Assembly: GCF_900101965.1 (NCBI RefSeq)
Contig: NZ_FNAP01000001.1
Location: 372,001 to 436,000 of the forward strand
Source of the DNA: Rhodospira trueperi
Lineage (GTDB): Bacteria; Pseudomonadota; Alphaproteobacteria; Rhodospirillales; Rhodospirillaceae
Length of the DNA: 64,000 nt
Direction of reading: 5' to 3'
Part shown: piece after piece, positions 31,859-41,215 of the stretch
How the letters are laid out: each line of letters begins with the position of its first letter
Numbering within the stretch: position 1 is the first letter of the stretch
Position numbers and translations under genes: made by a program
The notes under the pieces: model-generated
Database searches by the model: none
Told to the model about the DNA's origin: nothing
What the model saw: the letters and a program-made list of their open reading frames with translations, nothing else

Positions 31859-33097
31859 ATGACCGAAATGCCCAACAGGCCCGCCGCCGCGCCACCAGAG
31901 GCGCGAGGTCCCTCGGATTCATCCGGCATGGATGATCAGGCCCGCCATCGAGCGGAGCAGGCACGCGTCATTCATACCATCAACGAGGCGCTGAGCGGAC
32001 CGGTGCTGGACGTCTACCGTTCGGTGCTCCCGAAGCTGAAACCGTATTCGTACCAGGATGTTCTGGCGTCGCCGGATCTGGTCGAGGGGTGCATGGTGTT
32101 CTTCGAGAAGCAGCCTGACCTGTTCCGCCATCTGCTCGTCGATGAGGCAGGGCACCCGGTTAGCGATGAGACGCAACCGTTATCCTGTGGCCGCTCCATC
32201 AAGGACATCCGGTTGCTTGTGATCCGGACCACGGCGAAGAAGTACTTTCGGACCCACGGCGACAAATTTGGTGACGTCAAGGAACACAGTGAACGGGACG
32301 ACAGCATCGTCAACGCCAAGATGCTGGACCGACTGTTCGATCTTGTCACGCGCCTGTGGCAGGGCAAGCCCCTCAAAAAACCACCGCAAAAAAAACGGAA
32401 GAAGCAAAAAAGCGGAGCCGACGCATTTTATGAAACAATCGCGCCGTTCCTGCGATTTCGTTGGCAGGTCAAGCTGATACCCTATTACGCGACCTTGCCC
32501 CGGTCCTTGGTCGAGGAACTTGGAGAGGGGCTGCTGCGGTTGCGGCGCCCGGAGGATCTGGAGTCCCTGTTGCGTATCGGCCGCGAGGATTTCAACGAAG
32601 CGCAGCGCATGACCGGCGATCTGTCCCGTGAGATGCTGGATACGGAACCACGGGCGGCCAAGGGCGTGGTCCATGCCGGCCAGCACGAATACGGCCGCCT
32701 TCTGTCCAGTCTGCACGAACACATGGGCGCCCGATTCTGGAAGGTGTTCGTCGAAACCTCTCGGATCGACAGCCTGCGTTCCAAGAACATCGCCGACATC
32801 GTTGAGATGGCCTCTCATCTCGACCGCATGAGCCCCGAAAGCGTTGAAGGCATGGTGAGCCATCTTGAACGGCGCCAGATCGCGCCCTTCCTGCGTGCGG
32901 CGGAATCCGTGCTGGACCCCAAGGATTTCGATGCTGTGTTCGGGATTCCGGGCAACCCTCGTTTGGCGCGCATCTTCATGCAAAAGGCCACGATGCTGAA
33001 AACGGATCCCAACGAGCCCGATGACTTTGAAAACCGTCTGCCCGTCATATTTAAGGCTTGGCGGTCTTCACCCGAGCACTTCGCCAAAAACCTGTAG
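31859..33097 (+). CDS. Uncharacterised conserved protein (412 aa)
   Basis: I do not recognise the family. It is a soluble, mostly helical protein starting MTEMPNRPAAAPPEARG after AGAGGG. It contains a Lys-rich linker (PQKKRKKQKSGAD) near residue 185 and repeated helical segments such as ADIVEMASHLDRMSPESV and EGMVSHLERRQIAPFLRAA, which resemble flagellar-motor or HEAT-like helical repeats. No signal, membrane or catalytic motif is seen. It stands between recJ and a lytic transglycosylase gene with its own promoter. Confidence 0.65.
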   Translation: MTEMPNRPAAAPPEARGPSDSSGMDDQARHRAEQARVIHTINEALSGPVLDVYRSVLPKLKPYSYQDVLASPDLVEGCMVFFEKQPDLFRHLLVDEAGHPVSDETQPLSCGRSIKDIRLLVIRTTAKKYFRTHGDKFGDVKEHSERDDSIVNAKMLDRLFDLVTRLWQGKPLKKPPQKKRKKQKSGADAFYETIAPFLRFRWQVKLIPYYATLPRSLVEELGEGLLRLRRPEDLESLLRIGREDFNEAQRMTGDLSREMLDTEPRAAKGVVHAGQHEYGRLLSSLHEHMGARFWKVFVETSRIDSLRSKNIADIVEMASHLDRMSPESVEGMVSHLERRQIAPFLRAAESVLDPKDFDAVFGIPGNPRLARIFMQKATMLKTDPNEPDDFENRLPVIFKAWRSSPEHFAKNL

Positions 33098-33133
33098 AGC
33101 CGCCGTGATCGAAACCGCAACCGCGTGGACCGG

Positions 33134-33162
33134 TGGACGGATATGGCGCCGTGCGGAATAAT
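33134..33162 (+). promoter_or_regulatory. Candidate promoter of the lytic transglycosylase gene
   Basis: TGGACG (33134-33139), a 17-base spacer and AATAAT (33157-33162) lie 36 bases upstream of the coding start. Confidence 0.5.
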
Positions 33163-33197
33163 CCTCATAGTGCAGGTGTCAGCTGCGGAGGGCCAAC

Positions 33198-34532
33198 ATG
33201 TCGCGTTCCATATCTCGCCACCGTTCCCACCTACGCGGTGGCGGTGGGATCGGCGTTCTTGCGGTGTGTCTGCTCACATTGACCCTGCCGGCCTGTGCAC
33301 AGGCCCCGGCCCCACCCTCGAAACCGGTCCCGCCCCCCATCGCGGCGCAGCCCGGGGCGGAACCGCAGCCCGCTGCGCAAGGAGGGGTGAACTTTTCAGT
33401 CTGGCTTCGGGGTCTGAAGGCGGAAGCCCGGTCCAGGGGAGTCTCCGAGGCGACCCTGGACCGGGCGTTCAGGGACGTGACGCCGAATCCCCGCGTGGTC
33501 GAACTTGACCGCCGCCAGCCGGAATTCACCAGCACCTTCTGGGGATATTTCAATCGCGCCGTCTCAGAGGACCGCATTCGAGACGGCCGGGCGATGCTCG
33601 CCCGCCACGGGGCGCTTCTGAACCGCATTTCGGCCCAGACCGGAGTGCCGGCCGCCGTTCTTGTGGCCTTCTGGGGCGTGGAAACCAACTATGGAGGCAA
33701 TCTCGGTGGCTTCAATGTGATCGAGGCGTTGGCGACCCTGGCCCACGATGGCCGGCGCGGGGCGTTCTTCCGGGAACAGCTTTTGACGGCCCTGGAGATC
33801 ATCGATCAGGGCCATATCAGTCCGGATGCGATGGCGGGCTCGTGGGCTGGAGCCATGGGACAGATGCAGTTCATGCCGACCACCTTCCGCGATCACGCCG
33901 TCGACGCGGACGGGGATGGGCGCAAGGATATCTGGGGGGATCTGACCGACGCGTTCGGCTCCGGCGCGAACTTTCTGGCCGACCTGGGCTGGCGATCAGA
34001 CCAGATTTGGGGCCGTCAGGTGCGGCTGGCGCCGGGATTCGACCTGACGCAGTCGGACCTGGACATCCGCAAACCGCTGGCGGAGTGGGCGGCCCTGGGC
34101 GTGCTCCGGGCCGATGGCGGCCCCTTGCCGGTGGTTCCCGGCATGACGGCGTCGCTGCTGCTGCCGGCCGGGCACGAGGGACCCGCGTTCCTGGTCTACG
34201 ACAACTTCCGGGTCATCATGCGGTGGAACAACTCAAGCTTCTATGCCCTGGCCGTGGGGCAGTTGTCCGACCGCATCGCGGGAGGCGGACCCCTTGTGGG
34301 AGCCTTTGACCGCGACCCGGCCCCGTTGCGGCACCTGGAAGTCAGGGAACTCCAGCAATTGCTCAATCTTCTCGGGCTTGAGGCCGGTCCCATCGACGGG
34401 CTCGTCGGCCCAGGGACCCGGGCGGCGATCCGTCGGTTCCAGGCCGCGCAGGGTGTGCCGGCTGATGGGCACGCGGACCCCGCATTGCTGAGCCATGTTC
34501 GGCGCGTGGCCGGCGGATCGGCGTCGAACTGA
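33198..34532 (+). CDS. mltB: Lytic murein transglycosylase B-like, with peptidoglycan-binding domain
   Basis: A 444-aa exported enzyme. The signal region ends LLTLTLPACAQA, compatible with a lipoprotein. The SLT_2/MltB domain (about residues 60-360) has the catalytic glutamate in FWGVETNYGGNLGGF and the motif MAGSWAGAMGQMQFMP. The C-terminal 70 residues are a PG_binding_1 domain (LGLEAGPIDGLVGPGTRAAI). It cleaves the glycan strands of peptidoglycan. A similar cell-wall theme continues in the next two genes. Confidence 0.92.
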   Translation: MSRSISRHRSHLRGGGGIGVLAVCLLTLTLPACAQAPAPPSKPVPPPIAAQPGAEPQPAAQGGVNFSVWLRGLKAEARSRGVSEATLDRAFRDVTPNPRVVELDRRQPEFTSTFWGYFNRAVSEDRIRDGRAMLARHGALLNRISAQTGVPAAVLVAFWGVETNYGGNLGGFNVIEALATLAHDGRRGAFFREQLLTALEIIDQGHISPDAMAGSWAGAMGQMQFMPTTFRDHAVDADGDGRKDIWGDLTDAFGSGANFLADLGWRSDQIWGRQVRLAPGFDLTQSDLDIRKPLAEWAALGVLRADGGPLPVVPGMTASLLLPAGHEGPAFLVYDNFRVIMRWNNSSFYALAVGQLSDRIAGGGPLVGAFDRDPAPLRHLEVRELQQLLNLLGLEAGPIDGLVGPGTRAAIRRFQAAQGVPADGHADPALLSHVRRVAGGSASN

Positions 34533-34561
34533 AGTCCGTCACTGTGATGGGCGCGTGCCTC

Positions 34562-34590
34562 TTGCGGGGTGGGGCGGTCAACGGTACAGT
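34562..34590 (+). promoter_or_regulatory. Candidate promoter of rlpA
   Basis: TTGCGG (34562-34567) and TACAGT (34585-34590) with a 17-base spacer lie in the 193-base gap before rlpA. Confidence 0.45.
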
Positions 34591-34725
34591 GCCCCCCAGA
34601 AGCAAGATGCTGCCCCCGTCCGGCCGTGGGCCTACTAGGTTTTGTCGCAGGTAGGCGAGTCGGGCTTGGCGAGACCTGCCTCTGTGGTCTCGCGGTGGGG
34701 GCCGGCCGAGGAGAGCGCACGACCG

Positions 34726-35592
34726 ATGACGGCACGTCCCCTGACCGCACCCCTGTTCGTTCTGGCCGCCATCCTGGGCATGGCGGGCTGCGCAGAAACC
34801 ACGCTGACCATCGATGCGGCGAAATCCCTCTCCAACGCCACGACGGACAGTTCGTCGCAGGCGGGGCATTTCAAGGTGGGTGACCCCTACACCATCAACG
34901 GTCAGCACTACGTGCCGCGTGACGATCTGGCCTACAATGAGACCGGTGTCGCCTCCTGGTACGGACCGGGCTTTCACGGAAAGAGCACCGCCAACGGTGA
35001 ACGCTTTGACGAGAACGCCCTGACGGCGGCCCACAGGACGTTGCCATTGCCGTCCATGGTACAGGTTACCAATCTGGATAACGGGCGAACCGTGGTTCTG
35101 CGGGTCAATGATCGTGGCCCGTTTGCCAAGGATCGGATCCTGGATGTCTCCAAGAGGGCGGCGGAGGTTCTGGGCTTCCGACGGCGGGGCAAAGCCCCGG
35201 TTCGGGTGACCATCCTGGCCGAGGAAAGCCTGGCGCTCAGGACCGGCGGCGGGCCCGTGGCGCCGTCGTCGGCCCCGCCGCCGGTCGCGGCGCCGACCTT
35301 CCAGATGGCAACCGTCTATCCCAATCCCGGTCCCGGCCGCGCTCCGACGGTCATGGCCAGCGCCGATGCGTGGTACATCCAGGCGGGTGCGTTTTCCGAC
35401 ACCATCAACGCCCGTCGGGTGGTCTCAAGCTTGTCCGCTTTGGGCCCGGCCCATCTCTCACAAACACTTCAGGATGGCCGCCCCTTGACCCGGGTGAGGA
35501 TCGGACCCCTTCCCAACACGCGCGATGCGGCGCGGCTGTTGCAGCAGGTTCAGGCTTCGGGGTATCCTGAGGCTCGTCTTGTCGCCGACTGA
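34726..35592 (+). CDS. rlpA: Septal ring lytic transglycosylase RlpA with SPOR domain
   Basis: A 288-aa lipoprotein (lipobox GMAGC). The double-psi beta-barrel domain reads GVASWYGPGFHGKSTANGE and TNLDNGRTVVLRVNDRGPF, and the C-terminal SPOR domain starts WYIQAGAFSDTINARRV. RlpA cleaves denuded glycan strands at the septum. The ATG at 34726 is preceded by GAGGAG at some distance. The gene sits between mltB and the D,D-carboxypeptidase gene. Confidence 0.92.
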   Translation: MTARPLTAPLFVLAAILGMAGCAETTLTIDAAKSLSNATTDSSSQAGHFKVGDPYTINGQHYVPRDDLAYNETGVASWYGPGFHGKSTANGERFDENALTAAHRTLPLPSMVQVTNLDNGRTVVLRVNDRGPFAKDRILDVSKRAAEVLGFRRRGKAPVRVTILAEESLALRTGGGPVAPSSAPPPVAAPTFQMATVYPNPGPGRAPTVMASADAWYIQAGAFSDTINARRVVSSLSALGPAHLSQTLQDGRPLTRVRIGPLPNTRDAARLLQQVQASGYPEARLVAD

Positions 35593-35650
35593 CCGGCACA
35601 TCGAAACGCTAGGGCCGGCCGCGAATTGTCTCTACCTCAATGGCTTGGCT

Positions 35651-36886
35651 ATGATTTTTAATGCAAAGAATGAAGTACTCCGGCGGCGGTGCACTGCTCG
35701 TGCCCGGGTTGCCGTGGTGGTGGCGCTGGTCGCAGTCCTGGGTGTGCTCGGGGTCAGTCCGGCACAGGCGATTGAGACCACGGCGCGAGAAGCCCTGTTG
35801 ATGGACTTCGACACTGGCACTGTGATGCTGGAGAAGAACGCCGACGACCCCATGCCGCCCTCGTCCATGAGCAAGCTGATGACCACCTTCATGGTGTTCG
35901 AGCAGCTCAAGGCGGGGCGGATGTCGCTCGACGATACCTTCACGGTCAGTGAGAACGCTTGGCAGAAGGGCGGCGCGGCCAGCGGTGGCTCCACCATGTT
36001 TCTGGACCCGAATTCGTCGGTTCGCCTGGAAGACCTGCTGCGTGGCATCATCGTCCAGTCCGGCAACGATGCCTGCATCGTCGTCGCGGAGCATCTGGCG
36101 GGGACCGAGGAGGCCTTTGCCGACTCCATGAACCGGCGGGCGCCGGAGATCGGCCTTGCGCACAGCGTTTTCCAGAACTCAACCGGTTTGCCCCACCCCG
36201 AACATTCGATGACGGCGCGCGATCTGGCCACTTTGGCCAAGCGCATCATCACAGACTTTCCAGAATACTACCCGTACTATTCCGAAAAGGAATTCAGTTA
36301 TAACGGGATAACACAGCATAACCGGAATCCCTTACTGTACAAGAATGTCGGCGCTGATGGCCTGAAGACTGGCCATACCAGTGTCGCCGGCTATGGTTTG
36401 ACTGCGTCGGCCCAGAACAACGGGCGGCGGCTGATCCTGGTTCTCAATGGCCTTGAAAGCACGCGCGCGCGTGCTGAGGAATCGGAACGTTTGATGTCTT
36501 GGGGGTTCAGAACATTCGAAAACGTGGAGATGTTCAAACCTGGCGCCACCGTCTCGGATGCGGAAGTCTGGCTCGGACAAACGGAAACGGTTCCCCTCGT
36601 GCTGCCGGACGGGCTGACCGTGACCCTGCCACGCAACGCGCGCCGGACCATGAAGGTCCTGGTCCGCTACGACGGCCCGATCCCGGCACCCATAGCGCGG
36701 GGTCAGGAAATCGCCACCCTGGTCATTGAGGCGCCGGATATCCAGCCGATCTCCTTTCCCCTGCAGGCGGGGACCAATGTCGAACGCATGGGAATCGTCA
36801 ACCGGATGTTCGCGGCCTTGCGGCACATTGTTCTCGGGCTGGTGATTCCCGAGCCCGAGGGTTCGACGGCCATCGGCGGAACTTGA
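35651..36886 (+). CDS. dacC: D-alanyl-D-alanine carboxypeptidase (PBP5/6 family)
   Basis: A 411-aa exported serine peptidase with a signal peptide ending SPAQA. The three active-site motifs are present: SMSK in PPSSMSKLMTTFM, SGN in IVQSGNDACIV, and KTG in DGLKTGHTSVAGYG. A C-terminal PBP5_C-like beta domain and a final amphipathic helix (MFAALRHIVLGLVI) would anchor it. It trims pentapeptides in the periplasm. The ATG at 35651 gives the best signal peptide; the frame is open further upstream. Confidence 0.93.
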   Translation: MIFNAKNEVLRRRCTARARVAVVVALVAVLGVLGVSPAQAIETTAREALLMDFDTGTVMLEKNADDPMPPSSMSKLMTTFMVFEQLKAGRMSLDDTFTVSENAWQKGGAASGGSTMFLDPNSSVRLEDLLRGIIVQSGNDACIVVAEHLAGTEEAFADSMNRRAPEIGLAHSVFQNSTGLPHPEHSMTARDLATLAKRIITDFPEYYPYYSEKEFSYNGITQHNRNPLLYKNVGADGLKTGHTSVAGYGLTASAQNNGRRLILVLNGLESTRARAEESERLMSWGFRTFENVEMFKPGATVSDAEVWLGQTETVPLVLPDGLTVTLPRNARRTMKVLVRYDGPIPAPIARGQEIATLVIEAPDIQPISFPLQAGTNVERMGIVNRMFAALRHIVLGLVIPEPEGSTAIGGT

Positions 36887-36904
36887 CATCTGACCGGGGG
36901 TGAA

Positions 36905-37654
36905 ATGGGCTGGGCCATGACGACACCGCGCGGGCGATTCATCACGTTTGAAGGCGGCGAAGGCATGGGAAAGTCCACCCAGGCCCGCCGTCTCGCAGAG
37001 GTCTTGCGTGAGCAGGGGCTTTCGGTGGTGGAAACGCGTGAACCCGGGGGCGCAGAGGGCGCGGAACGGTTGCGCAACGTCCTTCTGGAGGCGCCTGCGG
37101 AGTGCTGGGATTCGATCAGCGAGGCGTTGATCGTATCGGCGGCCCGGCGAAACCATCTGCGTCATACGATTCGGCCGGCCCTCGACAAGGGAGCCTGGGT
37201 TGTTTGCGACCGCTTCGTGGATTCGACGACCGCCTACCAGGGACACGGCCACGGGGTTGACCTGGAAAACCTGGAGTATCTCTATGATTTGGCAGCGGGA
37301 CCGTTCGGGCCCGACCTGACGCTGATTCTCAACATGGATCCGGACGAGGGGCTGGCGCGGGCCCGCTCTCGTGGGGTCGTGACCCGGTTCGAGATCCTGG
37401 ATCGGGATTTTCACCACCGGGTCAATCTCGGGTTCCTGGCCATTGCCAGGCGGGAACCGGAACGGTGCGTGCTTGTCGACGCCGACGGCGATGAGGACAC
37501 GGTGGCCGCCCGGGTGCTTTCGGTTGTCAGGGAGCGCATGCGGTCCTGGGCGCTGGATGCCGAGGTTGTCGAGGGACGGGCGAGCGAGGAGGACGCGGCC
37601 GATGGTGCGGGGCAGGGGAACGACGGCCGACAACCCGTCGAGGGGCTCGACTGA
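36905..37654 (+). CDS. tmk: Thymidylate kinase
   Basis: A 249-aa dTMP kinase. The P-loop is FEGGEGMGKST, the DR motif is VCDRFVDSTTAYQG and the LID arginine region is ARSRGVVTRFE. It makes dTDP for DNA synthesis. The C-terminal 35 residues (VVEGRASEEDAADGAG) extend beyond the usual length of about 210 aa and overlap holB by 53 bases. The start at 36905 follows GGGGGTGA; an ATG at 36917 is an alternative. Confidence 0.95.
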   Translation: MGWAMTTPRGRFITFEGGEGMGKSTQARRLAEVLREQGLSVVETREPGGAEGAERLRNVLLEAPAECWDSISEALIVSAARRNHLRHTIRPALDKGAWVVCDRFVDSTTAYQGHGHGVDLENLEYLYDLAAGPFGPDLTLILNMDPDEGLARARSRGVVTRFEILDRDFHHRVNLGFLAIARREPERCVLVDADGDEDTVAARVLSVVRERMRSWALDAEVVEGRASEEDAADGAGQGNDGRQPVEGLD

Positions 37655-38801
37655 GGACGAGCCGGCCCCGCGCGAGAATTCCATCCTTTTCGGACAGGAG
37701 GAGGCGGAAGGTGCCGTGCTGCGGGCCTGGACCGGTGGGCGCATGAGCCATGCCTGGTTGCTGACAGGACCGAGGGGCATCGGCAAGGCGACTCTGGCCT
37801 ACCGGATGGCCCGGTTTATCCTGGCCGACGGATCGACGGGAAGGAGCGCGGCGGCGGACGACGGCCCCGGGCTGTTCGGCGATCCGGAGCCCACACCCGC
37901 TCTAGCCCAGGGTCTCGCCTTGGACCCGAACCATCCCGTGTTCCACCGGGTGCGCGCGGGCAGCCACGCCGACCTGCGGGTGATCGAGCGCGGGTTCGCC
38001 AATGAAAAACAGGCCGAGAAGGATATCGAGGCCGGCCGCGAGCCGCGTCGCCGCGACGGGATCGTGGTCGGGGATGTCCGTGATCTGGGAGCTTTCCTGT
38101 CCCTGACGCCGGCCGAGGGCGGGTGGCGCGTGGTGGTGATCGATGCCGCCGACGAGATGAACCGCAATGCCGCCAACGCCGTGCTGAAGGTTCTGGAGGA
38201 ACCGCCGCGCCGATCCGTGCTGCTGCTGGTGGCGCACAACCCGGCGCGCCTGCCGGCGACAATTCCGTCGCGGTGCCGCCGTCTGGCGCTGCGCCCCCTG
38301 GCTGAGCCGGTGATGCGGGAGCTGCTCGCAAGATACCGGCCGGACTTGGACGAAACGGCGCGGGAGACCCTGGTGGGGCTGTCGCGGGGCAGCATCGGGC
38401 GAGCGCTTGGCTTGGCCCGCGCGGGGGGGCTGGATCTTCATGGCGAGGTCATGGCTCTGGTGGCGCAGGCCCCGCGCATGGATGTGACGCGATGCCATGC
38501 CTTGGGGGATCGGGTCGCCAAGGACGAGACGGCTTGGCATCTGTTCCGGGACCTCGTGCCCGGCTGGTTGGCGCGGTTGACGCGTACCGGAGCCGTCGGC
38601 ACCGCGCCCGACCCCGGGTCGGAGGACGGGGAGGGGGCCTTGATGCGCCGGCTGTGCGAGGCCGGCGCCCTTGATCGCTGGATCGCCGTGTGGGAAAAGA
38701 CGAACCATCTGCTGGACCGGGCCGACGCCGTCAACCTGGACCGCAAGCATGCCGCACTGGCTGTTCTCTCATTGATCGACCGCGCGGCGGCGCGGTCGTA
38801 A
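37602..38801 (+). CDS. holB: DNA polymerase III delta' subunit
   Basis: A 399-aa clamp-loader subunit with the modified P-loop LTGPRGIGKATLAYRMA, a Walker-B-like VVVIDAADEMNRNAANAVLK with EEPP, and the SRC motif PSRCRRLALR. It is longer than E. coli delta' because of an insert before residue 150. It begins inside the 3' end of tmk with GGAGGA 10 bases upstream, the usual tmk-holB coupling, and metG follows. Confidence 0.92.
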   Translation: MVRGRGTTADNPSRGSTEDEPAPRENSILFGQEEAEGAVLRAWTGGRMSHAWLLTGPRGIGKATLAYRMARFILADGSTGRSAAADDGPGLFGDPEPTPALAQGLALDPNHPVFHRVRAGSHADLRVIERGFANEKQAEKDIEAGREPRRRDGIVVGDVRDLGAFLSLTPAEGGWRVVVIDAADEMNRNAANAVLKVLEEPPRRSVLLLVAHNPARLPATIPSRCRRLALRPLAEPVMRELLARYRPDLDETARETLVGLSRGSIGRALGLARAGGLDLHGEVMALVAQAPRMDVTRCHALGDRVAKDETAWHLFRDLVPGWLARLTRTGAVGTAPDPGSEDGEGALMRRLCEAGALDRWIAVWEKTNHLLDRADAVNLDRKHAALAVLSLIDRAAARS

Positions 38802-38840
38802 CCGGACCAGTGCGGTCAGCCCCTCTTTGACTCGGAGCCA

Positions 38841-40403
38841 ATGTCCATGTCGGGCCGTCCCCCGTTCTACATCACGACGCCCATCTACTACGTGAACGAC
38901 AGTCCGCACATCGGGCATGCGTATACGACCCTGGCCTGCGATGTCATGGCGCGCTTCAAGCGGCTGGACGGCTATGACGTCAAGTTCCTGACGGGCACCG
39001 ATGAGCACGGGCAGAAGGTGGAGAAATCCGCCCAGGCCAAGGGGATGGACCCCCAGACCTTCACCGACATGGTGTCGCGGAACTTCTTCGATCTGGCGGC
39101 GGCCCTGAACTTCTCCAACGACGATTTCATCCGCACGACGGAGGATCGTCACACCCGTGCCTGTCAGGCGCTGTGGGACGAACTGATCAAGCGCGACGAA
39201 ATCTACCTGGGGAGTTACGCCGGGTGGTATGCCGTGCGGGACGAGGCATTCTACGGCGAGGACGAACTGACCACGGGGCCGGACGGCCGGAAACGGGCGC
39301 CCAGCGGTGCCGAGGTGGAGTGGGTCGAGGAGCCGAGCTACTTCTTCCGCCTGTCCAAGTGGGCCGAACCGCTGCTGGACCTGTACGAGCGCCGCCCCGA
39401 TTTCGTGGCGCCCGACAGCCGCCGCAACGAGGTCATGAGTTTCGTCAAGGGCGGCCTGAACGACCTGTCGGTGTCGCGGACGACGTTTTCCTGGGGCATT
39501 CCCGTGCCCGGCGACGACGACCACATCATGTACGTCTGGCTCGACGCCCTGACCAACTACATCACCGCCGTCGGCTATCCGGAGACGGAGACGGGCGAAT
39601 ATGCCACCCACTGGCCGGCCGATCTGCACATGGTCGGTAAGGACATCCTGCGTTTTCACGCTGTCTACTGGCCGGCCTTCCTGATGGCCGCCGGGCTGGA
39701 GCCACCGAAGCGCGTGTTCGCCCACGGCTGGTGGACCAACGAGGGGCAGAAGATCTCCAAGTCCCTGGGCAATGTCATCGACCCCTACGACCTAGTGAAG
39801 AGCTACGGCCTGGATCAGGTGCGCTATTTCCTGCTGCGCGAGGTGCCGTTCGGCAATGACGGTGATTTCTCGCATCGGGCGATGGTCAACCGGATGAACG
39901 GCGAGTTGGCCAACGACTTGGGCAATCTGGCCCAGCGTGTGCTGTCGATGATCGCCAAGAACTGCGGGGGCGCGGTGCCGGAGCCGGGGCCGCTGACCGA
40001 CGAGGACACCGCGTTGCTGGGACAGGCGCGGGGTCTTCTGCCGGCCGTGCGCGCCGCCATCGACCGGCAGGCCTTCCATGAGGCGCTGGAGGCGTTGTGG
40101 GTTGTGGTGCGCGCCGCCAATGCCTACGTGGACCGGCAGGCACCCTGGGCGCTGCGCAAGACCGATCCGGCGAGGATGGCCACGGTCCTTTGGGCGCTGG
40201 CCGAGACCATCCGTCACGTCGCGGTTCTCATCCAGCCGGTGGTGCCGGACTCGGCGGCGCGGATGCTCGACCAACTGGGCGTTCCCTCCGACGCGCGTGA
40301 CTTCACGGCCCTGGGTGAGGGTGGGGCACTGGTGCCGGGCGCGCCGTTGCCTAAGCCCCAGGGCATCTTCCCCCGGTATGTTGAGCCGGAAACAGAGGCC
40401 TGA
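38841..40403 (+). CDS. metG: Methionyl-tRNA synthetase
   Basis: A 520-aa class I synthetase with the HIGH motif in NDSPHIGHAYTTLACD and KMSKS-type motif as KISKS in NEGQKISKSLGNVIDP. The zinc-knuckle CxxC pairs and the C-terminal dimerisation domain of E. coli MetRS are absent, so it is the short type found in alphaproteobacteria. It lies between holB and tatD, the common order. Confidence 0.96.
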   Translation: MSMSGRPPFYITTPIYYVNDSPHIGHAYTTLACDVMARFKRLDGYDVKFLTGTDEHGQKVEKSAQAKGMDPQTFTDMVSRNFFDLAAALNFSNDDFIRTTEDRHTRACQALWDELIKRDEIYLGSYAGWYAVRDEAFYGEDELTTGPDGRKRAPSGAEVEWVEEPSYFFRLSKWAEPLLDLYERRPDFVAPDSRRNEVMSFVKGGLNDLSVSRTTFSWGIPVPGDDDHIMYVWLDALTNYITAVGYPETETGEYATHWPADLHMVGKDILRFHAVYWPAFLMAAGLEPPKRVFAHGWWTNEGQKISKSLGNVIDPYDLVKSYGLDQVRYFLLREVPFGNDGDFSHRAMVNRMNGELANDLGNLAQRVLSMIAKNCGGAVPEPGPLTDEDTALLGQARGLLPAVRAAIDRQAFHEALEALWVVVRAANAYVDRQAPWALRKTDPARMATVLWALAETIRHVAVLIQPVVPDSAARMLDQLGVPSDARDFTALGEGGALVPGAPLPKPQGIFPRYVEPETEA

Positions 40404-40406
40404 GCC

Positions 40407-41207
40407 ATGCTCGTTGACAGTCATTGCCATCTGGATTTCCCGGATCTCGCCGAGGATCTGGACGAGGTGGTGGCGCGGGCACGGCAGGCCGGCGTCGGCC
40501 ATATGCTGACCATTTGCACCCATGTCACGCGATTTGAGCGGGTGCTTGCGGTGGCGCGCCGGTTCGAGGGCGTGGACTGCACGGTCGGCATCCACCCGCA
40601 CGAGGCCGGCAAGGAGCCCGAAACCTCTGCCGAGACGCTGATGGCCCTGGCGGACGACCCGAAGGTGATCGGTTTCGGCGAAACCGGTCTGGACTTCTTC
40701 TACGAACACAGCCCGCGCGACGCCCAGGAACGCAGCTTCCGCCAGCACATCCGCGCGGCGCGGGAAAGCGGCCTGCCGGTGATCGTCCACACCCGCGACG
40801 CCGACACGGACACCGTGCGGATTCTGGGAGAAGAACAGGCCGAAGGGGCCTTTCCAGGGCTTATACACTGCTTTAGCTCAAGCGCGCAACTCGCTGAAAG
40901 AGCAGTAGAACTTGGCATGATGGTGTCGATCAGCGGGATCGTCACCTTCAAGAAGGCGGAAGCTCTTCGCGAAACCGTCCGGGCCCTCCCGCTCGACCAT
41001 CTACTAGTAGAGACTGACGCGCCGTATCTGGCGCCGGTTCCCAAGCGCGGCAAGCGCAACGAACCGGCGTTTACGGCCTACACGGCGGCAACGGTGGCCG
41101 AGGTCAAGGGCGTCTCCGAGGCCGAGTTGGCGCGCGCCACCACCGACAATTTCTTCCGTCTGTTCACCAAGGCCCGTCGCCCGGCGGCCGTGGCGGCGGC
41201 GGAATAA
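40407..41207 (+). CDS. tatD: TatD-family deoxyribonuclease
   Basis: A 266-aa TIM-barrel metal-dependent hydrolase with DSHCHLDFPD at the N terminus, IGFGETGLDFFYEHSP, VIVHTRDADTDT, IHCFSSSAQ, and LVETDAPYLAPVP, which together supply the metal ligands. It is a 3'-5' DNase implicated in oxidative damage repair. It starts three bases after metG and precedes the MBL-fold gene by eight bases. Confidence 0.93.
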   Translation: MLVDSHCHLDFPDLAEDLDEVVARARQAGVGHMLTICTHVTRFERVLAVARRFEGVDCTVGIHPHEAGKEPETSAETLMALADDPKVIGFGETGLDFFYEHSPRDAQERSFRQHIRAARESGLPVIVHTRDADTDTVRILGEEQAEGAFPGLIHCFSSSAQLAERAVELGMMVSISGIVTFKKAEALRETVRALPLDHLLVETDAPYLAPVPKRGKRNEPAFTAYTAATVAEVKGVSEAELARATTDNFFRLFTKARRPAAVAAAE

Positions 41208-41215
41208 CGCCGACG

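Noticed and set aside
35645-35660. TATGAT as a -10 box for the carboxypeptidase gene
   Set aside because: It overlaps the best start codon, and no in-frame start downstream would leave an intact signal peptide.
38841-40403. Missing zinc knuckle in methionyl-tRNA synthetase as degeneration
   Set aside because: The short form without the knuckle is normal in alphaproteobacteria, and all catalytic motifs are intact.
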